Positions 9,609-21,600 of a DNA stretch of 64,000 nucleotides are shown in pieces. The DNA lies in the NCBI GenBank assembly GCA_016717265.1, contig JADKFX010000001.1, positions 1,748,501 to 1,812,500 of the forward strand, in the 5' to 3' direction. The DNA is from Saprospiraceae bacterium (GTDB lineage Bacteria; Bacteroidota; Bacteroidia; Chitinophagales; Saprospiraceae). The notes beneath the pieces were generated by a model that was given only the letters and a program-made list of their open reading frames with translations, did not search any database and was not told the DNA's origin. Positions within the stretch are counted from its first letter, which is position 1. The number at the start of each line of letters is the position of its first letter. The translations under genes and the position numbers were made by a program.

Positions 9609-12600
9609 ATGAGAAATCATACACTTACACAGATCATTAACCAGTTTTCTACGGTTACAAATCCTATTGTTACGAAAGTTTCAAGTTGGATCCTTTTAAT
9701 TGCGTTTACCGCATTTCATTGGCAACAATTGGCTGCACAGTGTAACCCAATTGCAAATGAAATACAGGGAACTGTTTTTGTTGATAAAAATTATAATGGC
9801 ATTTTGGATGCCAGTGATGTCAACAAAGAACAAATTCAAGTTCGCGCATATAGTGAAGCAGGTCAGTTAATTTCTCAAGCGATTTCAGATGCTTCGGGTA
9901 AGTATACCTTGACGGGTTTGACAAATACCAAATTTTATCGTTTGGAAATTTCTAAGCCACTCGGTTTCGAATTTGCAAAGACCGCAAGTCAAGGTGCCAA
10001 TGATGTAAAATTTGTGGTAGCCCCAGCTTGTAATATTCAATTTGGTTTACAAGACAAAGAAGTTATATGTACCCCTGAGAATGCAAAACTCTATACTACG
10101 TGCTTCGTAAAATCTGGAGGCGCTGAAACGGCTCCAACTTTAGTACAAATGCCGTTTCTATTTAATAGTGGTAGTGCACTTTCAAAAATTGCAATGTTGA
10201 ATCAGACTGGTGCAGTTTGGGGTTTGGCATGGAATAAATCCACACAGGTATTATATTCTGCTGCTTTTGTTAAATATGGTGCTAGTCTTGGTCAAGGAGG
10301 CACCGGTGGAATCTATGTATCAGATCCTACAGCACAAACTACAAATTTATTTTTGAATGTAAATGCGCTTGGTATTCAAACTGGGCAAACACAAAATATG
10401 GACCCTTTAGATTGTGCATATTCTGATCTGGTAGGTAAAGCAGGATTAGGCGATATGGATATTTCTGATGATGATCAGTTTTTGTTTGTTAGCAATTTAT
10501 ATAATAATTCACTTGTTGTAATTCCAACAGATCAGCCTTCCGCTGCTAATATTATGGAGATAAAAATTCCAGATCCTGGTTGCAATAATGGAGATTATGC
10601 AGTGGGTGCTGTTGAATATTATAAAGGACAGGTATATATAGGAGTTACTTGTACTGCTGAAAATTCAAAAAATCAAGCAGATTGTACCTTCCATATTTAT
10701 GAGTTTAATTTATTGACAAAAACATTTAATCTTATATTTTCTACGCCATTTGCAAGAGAATATTGGTTAAAAACTCCGGGAACTGAACGACCTGTTTCGC
10801 AGTGGCTTACGAGTATTGCATTTTCTGATGATAATTTTATGATTCTTGGGATTACAGATCGGACAGGACATACTTATTGTGATCAAGTATATCCATTAAC
10901 AGGAACTTTTGGAGATATTTTGATGACTTATAAAGATGCTTCCGGTTGGCATCTCGAAAATAAATCAGTTGCAGGTTCAAGAATTGGTTGTGGACCAAAT
11001 AATTTTGAAGGTCCTGGTAAAGGTGAATTTTTTGGTGATGATTTTTGGTCAATTGGTCCTGGATTACATCCGGAAACATCTTTTGGAACGGTTTGCGTTT
11101 TAAGTGGTACTGCCGATGTGGTTTCTGCAGTTTTTGATCCAATTTACGAATCCTTTTCCGGTGGATTTCATAAATACAGTGCACTCAATGGAAAAAAGAA
11201 AACTGCTATCCAATTATATAATAAAGTCAATTCAGCTTATGGTAAATCGTCCGGCTTAGGAGATTTAGCTATTGGTTGTCCGAAATTACCTTTAGAAATT
11301 GGAAATTATGTTTGGTTAGATGAAAATGAAAATGGAATTCAAGATGCAGCGGAAAAACCTTGGAGAGGCTTGCAACTTGCACTTTTTGATAGTAAATGTG
11401 TTCAGATTGCAAGTACCACTACTGATAATAATGGAAATTATTTATTTAATTCAAGTAATGTCGATTTAGATGGAAATGGAACAACAGAATCCTTAAAATC
11501 CTTTGAGACCTATTTTCTTGTAGTAAAAGACCCATCATTTAATAAATCCATTGGAAAAGTTGTATTGGGTATTGATACTTTCCAAATGACAATTGTAAAT
11601 AAAACACCTGGTGTTGAATTAACGAATAGTGATGCGAGCTTATTTTTCGAGCCAGGTTGCCAGGAATTAAATGGCTATCCCGTTGTTAAAATTCATACAG
11701 GTGGTTCTGGTCAAAATGATTTTAGTTTTGATATCGGATTTATTAAATTATTACCTAAAGATGTACCCAATGTAATCAAAGAATATGATTTGGCTTTGAT
11801 CAAAAAAGTGGATGCACCAACAACCGTTGCAAATGGTGATTTGGTAAATTTTAATATTATTATTTCAAATCAAGGAAATCAACCAGTTCATCAAATTGAA
11901 ATCACAGATTTTATACATGATTATTTTACGTTTGAAGCAAATTTGAATCCAGGTTGGATCTTATCAGGATCCAAAGCTCAATATTTAATAAGTTCAAGCT
12001 TAGATGCCGGTAAAGAATTAAGCATCAACATTAAATTGAGATTGAATAAAAGTGCAAGACCAAATGAAATTGTAAATACTGCTGAGATTTCAAAAATGAT
12101 GGATGCTCAAGGTGCACTTTTAACAGATTTAGATTCGACACCAGATGAAGATGAGAATAATGATAAAGGTGGCGTACCGAATACAGAAACAGATAATATT
12201 GTAAATAATAATTCTATTGATGAAGATGATCATGATCGCGAATCTTTGCCGATTGTTGATCTCGCATTGATTAATAAAACGATAAATACAGCTCCTGTTA
12301 AACTCAATGAAACAGTAAGCTTTGAAATGGAAATATTCAATCAAGGCAATATTGCTGTGAATCATTATGATATTGTAAATTATATTCCTTCCGGATTTCA
12401 ATTTGTTGCAGGGCTGAATCCTGGATGGGTTTTAAACGGCAACAAAGCAACCACAACAATTAATGAAGACTTACTAGCTGGTCAATCTAAAAAAATCCAA
12501 ATTCATTTGATTTTAAAATCAAAAATTTTGGCTGAATTAGTAGATGTAGCCGAAATTTTTGGAATGCGTGATGCAAGTTCAATTTCAATGAAAGATTTTG

Positions 12601-15600
12601 ATAGTACACCGGACCAAAATCCTGCGAATGACCAAGGTGGACAACTTTATACAGCGACAGATAACATCATTCATGATGATGGAACTTTGGATGAAGATGA
12701 CCAGGATCCTGCAAGTATTCAGATATTAGATTTGGCATTAATTCTTACAACAGATATAACCACTCCGGTTAAGAAAAATCAGGATGTATTATTCCATGTT
12801 ACAGTTTGTAATCAAGGGAATGTTTCTGTTAAGAATATTGGAATTGTTGATTATTTGCCAAATGGACTGGAAGTAAGTCCATTAGAAAATCATGGTTGGT
12901 TTACATTAGGTGGCGTGTTGAGAAACACAATTCAGGCGGAACTACTTCCGAATACTTGTGCTACCATTGATTTGGTTTTACGGGTTAAACAAAATGCAAC
13001 AGCAAATGAATTAGTAAATCGCGCAGAGATCACCACGATATTTGACAATGTTCTAAATAATTATACAGATCGGGACATTGATTCCCAGGCAGATTATTTA
13101 TCTGGCAATGATGCGGGTGGTGTTGTTGGTACTGCTACCGATAATATTTTCACAGGGGATGGAATTACCGATGAAGATGACTCAGATCCTGCAGCTTTAT
13201 TATTAATGGATCTTGCATTAATTAAAAGATACAATGCAAATATTTCATTACAAGAAGCAGTTGGTGTAAATTTTACAGTGCAGCTTTTTAATCAAGGAAA
13301 TGTGCCTGTAAAAAATGTAACAATTACAGATTATTTACCAGAAGGATTTGCTTTAACGCAACAATCAATTTCTGGAGGTTGGGTACAGAATGGTACCAAA
13401 GCAACCTTCATTTATACAGGAACATTAGCAGCTTTCGGAAATATAATTTTATCGTATTCAATTTCCCAGGTTTCTGAATTTCAGCCTTCCAGATTAATCA
13501 ATATAGCTGAAATTTCAAAAGTTTTTGATATTTCCGGAACTGATATTTCAGCTTATGATTTTGATAGTACACCGGATTCAGATCCAACAAATGATGCAGG
13601 TGGTGAGGTAAATACAATTACCGACAACAGTATTGATTTGGATGCATCCATTGATGAAGATGATGCAGATCCTGCAGGGGTTCCTGTTTTTGATTTGGCT
13701 TTAAGAAAAACACTTTTTAATACGAAAGTAGCATATCGTAAAGGAGATACTGTAGAGTATAAAATGGAGGTGTTTAATCAGGGCAATGTTGTTGCTTCTG
13801 AAATAGAAATCGTAGATTATTTAAATGCAAATTATATTTTTATTGAAGATTTAAATCCATCCTGGTCTGTATTGGAAGCTGGAAAGCTTAGCTATAAATT
13901 TCAAGATTTATTATTTCCAGGAAAGTCAGTTTCAAAGACTATTTTACTAGTAATTAAGGATTTAAACAAAGGAGAATTTATTCCAAATTATTCTGAAATT
14001 AAATCTGCTAAAGACAATGTGGGTAAAATTGCCCAGGATTTTGATTCCGTTTTTGATGCTATTGATGATAATGATACTGGAGGACAACCTGGTTCATTGA
14101 CAGATAATATGATTGATGATCATGGCGATCTCGATGAAGATGATCATGATGGGGCAGAGTCAAATCCAGTAAATTTTGACCTTTCCTTAATTAAAGATAT
14201 TGATCAAAACATTGTTAAAAAAGGTGATTTAATTAACTTTAGAATTCGGGTATATAATCAAGGTCTGGTTGCCTGTAGTGAAATTGAATTGGTTGATTAT
14301 ATTCCGGAAGGTTTAGTTTTAGTGGATCCTGATTGGGAAATTCGCTCTATTGATGCTGCTGGTTTGACTAGAGCGTATTATCTTTTAAATGAAAAAAATG
14401 GAAGATTGCCTCAAGGCGGATTAAAAACTGGAGACAGTGTTACTGTATATGTTGATCTTCAGGTAGATCCGAATCAAACTGCCGGAATTATAGTAAATAG
14501 AGCTGAAATTTTTAGAGTTGTTAATTATGGAAATGTTATCGATGATGATTCTCATCCAGATGATGATGTGGAGAATGATCCGGGTGGTGTTGTTTTCAAT
14601 GATTCTGATGGTAGTTCTGCGAATCCAGATCCATTAAGTAATGTTGAAGATGAAGATGATGCAGATCCTGCAGGTATTATTGTTGTTGATCTTGAAAGAA
14701 GCGTTCCTTGTTCTTGTTTAGACAATGCAACAAATTCAGATGATGGTCAATTTTATGAAGAGCTTTCTTTCAGATCCATTTCAAATGATATCTGGTTTAT
14801 TTTTGAAGTGAATGGACTATATCATGAATTGAGTCCAGCACCTCCAAATGCGCCTACAGATTTTATAACCGGACCTGGCGGTTACATTTTAGATGAAACA
14901 AATCTTGGGGATGGAACAAGTATTTATACAATACGTGGGAATCATATTGATGGCATCGGATATTCTATTATTTTGTCAAATCAATACGGCGTTAAATTAA
15001 ATAGTGGAGTTAATAAATGTTTTTATAATGATCCAACACTCCTTAAATCTCAGAATAATGTGTGTTCAGGACAGACTATTCGTTATGAAGTAAAATCCGT
15101 TCCAAATGCTATTTATAGTTGGTCATTATTAACAGGAGGAACTATTTTAACAAACCCTGCAAATAATTATGTGGATGTTTTATGGACAGGAGTTATTGGT
15201 TCAACACATACATTAACCATTGATGTCGACTTACCAGATTCTTGTTATAGTCCGCTATTAATTCCTGTAACCATTGGAGCTACAGCAGGACCTGTAAGCT
15301 GTATCGGATCAATTCAAGTTTCATTAGATGCAAATTGTGAAGTCCTGGTGACACCTAAAATGTTATTAATCGGTGGACCATATGATTATACTTCCTATGC
15401 TGTGATGATTTTTAATAAAGATGGTTCATTGGTACCAAATAATACTTTATACTATGATCATATTGGAAAGACTTTAACCGCGAAAGTTATAAATGTTTGT
15501 AGTGGAAATTCTTGCTGGGCGACAGTAAGCATTGAAGATAAAGTCAAACCAACATTAATTTGTTTGAATGATACGATCGATTGTACTTTAATGAAATCGT

Positions 15601-18600
15601 ATTTAAAACCATTTATTAATGATAATTGTGATCCAAATCCATATCGGGTATTAATCGACGAGCAAATTGAAAATACACCTTGTAATCAGGATTATTCAAA
15701 AATTGTAACAAGAACCTATGTAGCCAAAGATCATTCAGGAAATGTTTCATTGCCTTGTACAATGAATGTCTATTTAAGAAGAATAAATTTAGATTCTATC
15801 GATTTTCCGGATTCTTTAACTCGTTCGAAATTGAATCCATTGATTTGTACAAGATTTAAAACAGATTCCTTAGGTCATCCTCTGCCTTCTGTTTCAGGGA
15901 TACCATATTATAGAGGCCTGCCAGCCTGGCCCAATACTGATAATAAATATTGTGATTATGCAGTAAGCTATGAAGATATTGAATTGAACACAGGTAAGGA
16001 TTGTGTCGTTAAAATTTTAAGAAATTGGAAATTTACAATTTGGTATTGCACAACATTTGAGCAACGCTCATACAGACAATTAATTGAAATTGTGGACACG
16101 ATAGCTCCAACAATTACATGTCCTTATGATATTACAGCAACAACTAATTCTTTTACTTGTAATGCAGATGTTTGGATTCCGATGCCTAAAGTATTTGATA
16201 GTTGTGGTCAAATTTTAAGTGTTGACCTTTCATTTACCGGTGGTTTATTAAAAGACTTTAGAGCTTCCTATGTGAAGCTGCCAGTGGGTGTAAATAATTT
16301 AACATTTACAGCGTATGATATGTGTTATAATTCAGCTGCCTGTACATTTATTGTGACGGTTGAAGATCAAACACCTCCGGTAGCAATTTGTGATAAAGAA
16401 ACAGTTATTACATTAGATCGCTTTGGTGAAGCCTGGATACCTGCTACTGTTTTTGATGATGGTAGTTATGATGATTGCCATATTAAAAATATGCAAGTAA
16501 GACGAATGAATCCTAGTCCAAATCTTTCTTGCGGTATAAATGATAATTTATTTAGAGATTCCATTCGCTTTTGTTGTCAGGATATTGGTACCGAAGTGAT
16601 GGTAGTGTTTAAAGTAACCGACGCACATGGTAATGAAAATACCTGTATGGTTATTGTAGAGGTACAAGATAAAACGATACCGCATATTTTCTGTCCTCAT
16701 GATGTTACCATTGCCTGTGATTATCATTACGATTTAAATGATCTTTCTGAGTTTGGCAAACCAACGGTTTCTGATAATTGCAATGTAACTTATACAGAAA
16801 GACTAGACGTTCAAATTAATCAGTGTCGGGAAGGATATATTGATAGAATTTTTATTGCCGGAAATTCATTTGGACAAGATGTTTGTGTTCAGAGAATTTC
16901 GGTAATAAATTTGGAACCATTTGATTCATCAGATATAGTTTGGCCTTTAGATTTAGACACAAACATATGTATTACAGATGGTTTACTACCAGAGACCTTA
17001 CCCACTATTTATGGCTTTCCTAGAATTACAGAAGACTTCTGTGATTTAGTAGGAATCTCATATGTAGACCATACGTTCCGTTTTATAAATGGCAGTGATG
17101 CTTGTTATAAAATTTTAAGAAAATGGAAAGTATTGAATTGGTGTAGATTATATGATCCTACAACAGGGGATCCAAATATCTATACACATGAGCAAATCAT
17201 TAAAATATTTAATACTACACCTCCAGAAATTTTAACGGGTTGTAAAGACACGGTGTTTGCAATAATAGATACTGCTTGTTTTGGAGGGGATGCATATTTA
17301 GTTGCAACAGCAAGTGACCTCTGCACTCCTGCGAATGAATTAGTGTGGGAATATCACATTGATTTTAATGGAGATCATATTGAAGACAGAAGTGATTTTG
17401 GTGTGGGTGATAAAATTAACGCTAGTGGATTTTATCCATTAGGTAAACATAAAATAAAATATGTATTTGAAGATCGTTGTGGAAACAAGTCTGTTTGTGA
17501 ACAGAATTTCGAAATTATAAATTGTAAACCTCCAACAGCATATTGTATACTAGGACTTTCTACATCATTGGTTCCAATGGATCTTAATAACAATGGAAGC
17601 GTAGATGCAGAATTAGTCACCATTTGGGCTAAAGATCTTGATCGCGGAAGTTATCATATTTGCGGTTATCCATTAACCTACTCGATCGGTAGAGATACCT
17701 CTGTTAAATCTGTGACGTATGATTGTGATAGTATTGGTCGGAGAACCATTACGTTATGTGTTACTGCATCCAATGGTAAGCAAGATTGTTGCAATACATT
17801 TATAGATGTTCAGGATAATAATAATGTCGATTTATGTGGTTGTGTTACATTTCCACCAAATATTACGATTAAAGATTGTACTCAAAATACAGACCCAGTA
17901 GTTATAAATTCCAGACCATCCATAGGTAATTGTACCAGTTGTGTTCATACTGGAACAAGTTCTAAGGATAGTATTATTTTAAATGTACCAAATACTTGTT
18001 TTGTAATCCATAGAACCTGGACAGTTACGTTTAATTGTATCGGAGAGCCAGAACGAAAATTCGACAGAGTTCAAACCATAATTGTTACTACAGATTTGCG
18101 TGAATCGGATATTGTATGGCCAAGTGATTCAATCCTTGTTGATAATTGCAGAGGTGCTATAGATACAGCTACCATTGGTGAAGTACCACGTTTTTGTGTT
18201 TATAATAATAATGTGATGTTGATGTATACTGATAAGGAAATCAGAAGAGAGCAAAATTGCGTGTTTTATGAAAGAATATGGACGGTATTTAGTAAATGTG
18301 TCCCTTCTCAGAGTTACGGATTTAGACAAGTTTTAAAAGTAGTTGAAGGTGCAGGAATACGATATATAGTACCACCTAATATTACGGTAACAGATTGTAA
18401 AAAACCACTATTACCAGATTCTTTAAATGGTGTGCCTAAAACAAATTGTCCATGTAATTTCTCAATTCATACATTTAAGGATTCAATTGTCAATAATGTT
18501 CCGAATACCTGCTATGTAGTATATAGAAAATGGACTTCTACTTTTAATTGTCCACCAGATGTAAGTGGTACATTTACGGGTACGCAATTAATTACAGTAC

Positions 18601-21600
18601 GAATTAATTTGACCTTAAATGATATTACCTGGCCAAGTGATTCTGTATATGTCGATAATTGTAGAGGGAGTGTAGATACAGCAATTATAAATCATGTTCC
18701 TAGATTGAAAAAGGATTTTTGTGGATTTGTAAGTATACGATTCACAGATCAAACCATCTTGCAAAATGATACTTGCAAGAAAATTCTCAGAACATGGACG
18801 GTTGCAAATGATTGCAGTTCTACACAATTTAAAGAGCAATTTAGTTTTGTTCAATTGTTAAAAGTAGTGAAACCAAATGGTCCACAAGTGGATTATCCGG
18901 ATGATATTACGGTTACGGATTGTAAGAAGAATTTATTACCAGATTCTTTGAATGGATTTCCGAAGTTGAATTGTCCTTGTGATAATTTTACCCATACATA
19001 TATTGATTCGGTCGTTAATAATGTGCCGAATGCGTGTTATGTAGTTTATAGAAAATGGACATCTGTTTATAATTGTCCACCGGAAGTAAGTGGAACATTT
19101 AAAGGAACTCAGCTCATTACAATAAGAATAAATTTACAACTCTCTGATATCGTATGGCCAAAAGATTCAGTTATAGTAGATAACTGTCCGGGCTCTGTTG
19201 ATACCGGATTAATCAATAATGTCCCTAAATTATTATGGGATTATTGTGGATATGTGAGTATTACCTACATTGACCAAACAATTTCCAAAAATGATAGTGT
19301 CAAAATAATTCACAGGACATGGACAGTAGGAAATGACTGTAGTTCGGGTCAGTTTAAGCAGCAATTTACCTTCAGACAAGTATTGAAGGTTACAAATCCT
19401 GATGGTCCTCGAGTTAAGTTTCCAGCAGATATTACAGTAACAGATTGTAAGAAACCATTTTTACCGGATTCCTTAAATGGATACCCAACAGTGGTTTGTA
19501 TTTGCGATTCAATAAAGGTAAGCTATAAGGACGATACGGTAACGACTAGTAATTTAGAAGTATGTTTTGTTGTTGAAAGAAATTGGTCTGTGCGATTTAT
19601 TTGCAAACCTAATTATGATAGTACCGTATTTTATATTCAGAAAATCACCTTGGATGTTAACTTGAATCCTTCGGATATTACATGGCCTAAAGATTCATTT
19701 ACATCTTTTACCTGTAACCCAACATTGGATCCAAAAATTACAGGTCAACCAAGTTTGAAAAAGGATTATTGTGGCTTTGTAACCTTTGCTTTTAAAGATA
19801 GCATTATAGGCGGTGGTGAGTGTTTGACCATTTTAAGAACATGGACTGCAATTAATTCATGTAGTATAACGCAGCGGCCTACATCCGTGCAGCATCTGAT
19901 TCTTAAGAATCAAGGTCCTCCATCTATTACTTGTGCAAAAGATACGATTGTTAATGCGGATCCAAATACTTGCGGAAAGTCATTCATATTAATGAATCCA
20001 AAGTTGAATAACAGTTGTAACGCCGGAGTTACGTTTACAAATAATGCACCTTCAGTATTTCCAGTTGGTATGACGACTGTCACCTTTACTGCAAAGGATA
20101 GTTGTAATAATACAGCGCAATGTACTGTCAAAGTTACAGTTATCGAAACAGTACCACCAGATATTACATGTCCAGGTAATCTTACGGTACCCTGTAGTTT
20201 TGATACAAAAGATTTATCACAATTTGGTACTCCTGTAGTTACAGATAATTGTCCGGGTACAACATTTACAGAAACGGTAACACGGGTTCAAAATATTTGT
20301 GGAATAGGTACCATCACTCGAAAGTTTGTTGCAATTGATGCTTCTGGTAATAGAGATTCCTGTACACAAGTGATTACGGTAAATAATCCGGATCCATTGC
20401 AAAATGCAGATATGATTTGGCCACCTTCACCAATTTCAGTTTCAGAGTGTGAAAGTATAGATACTTCTAACACCGGTACTCCAAAATTTGATTCCTCCGG
20501 TATTACCTGTTTTAAAGTGAACATAACTTTTTCAGATAGTAACTTGTGTAAGGTTCGACAAACATGCGACATTGAAAGAACCTGGATGGTTTTTGATAGT
20601 TGTACGAATGTAACCTTAACGTTTGTTCAGTTAATTCAAAGGGATGATACCACTGCTCCTAATATTTTAGGAGTTCAGGATACAACTTTGTATGCAAATG
20701 ATACAGCATGCAATAATTTTGTTGTATTAAAAGCATTTGTTGATAATTGTGATTCACTGAGCATTAAGATTACAAATAATTCTCCATATGGAAATAATAA
20801 TATGGAAGATGCTTCAGGGTTTTATCCAGTAGGTATGACGACTGTCACATTTACAGCAGAAGATGCCTGTTGTAATGTATCTACTAAGATTGTTAAAATA
20901 ACAATCATTGATACCATTGCACCAGAATTTACCTGTATTAAAGTAGTGAGAAAGATTAAAGACGATGGTTGTGCAACTTTTAATTCGCAGGATTTTGTAT
21001 CTAAACTTAAAGACAATTGTACAGATTCAGCGTTTGTTATTACTTCATTTGATCGGAATGATTTCAGTGATACCATTAGAATATTCTGTTGTGATTCAAT
21101 TCGTGATTATGAGTATACGCAAGCAGTAACCGTTTATTTTAAAGATGATGCAGGGAATTTGGATTCTTGTGCTACATTCTTGCAAGCGGTTGATCAGGAT
21201 ACCATTTGTGGACCAACATTCTCATCGACAGTAAAGGGATTTGTTAGATCTAGAAAATCTATCAATATGGCAGGTGTAGATGTTATGTTAAATAGTGGGC
21301 AATCGGGTGTAGCGATAACCCGAAATGATGGCTTCTATGGATTTTATGATATGCCTCATGGAGGTTCTTATAAAGTAGCCCCACAACATGATTTAAATCC
21401 TGTGAATGGAGTTACTACTGCTGATATTATTCATATTCAAAGACATATTTTAGGAACCACTATTTTTACAGATCCATTGAAATTTGTTGCAGCGGATGTA
21501 AATAATAATAATCGAATTACAGCGGCTGACGTTGTAGATATCAGAAAGTTAATTCTTGGTAAAATAGATCATTTCACAAATAGTCCTTCCTGGAAATTTT

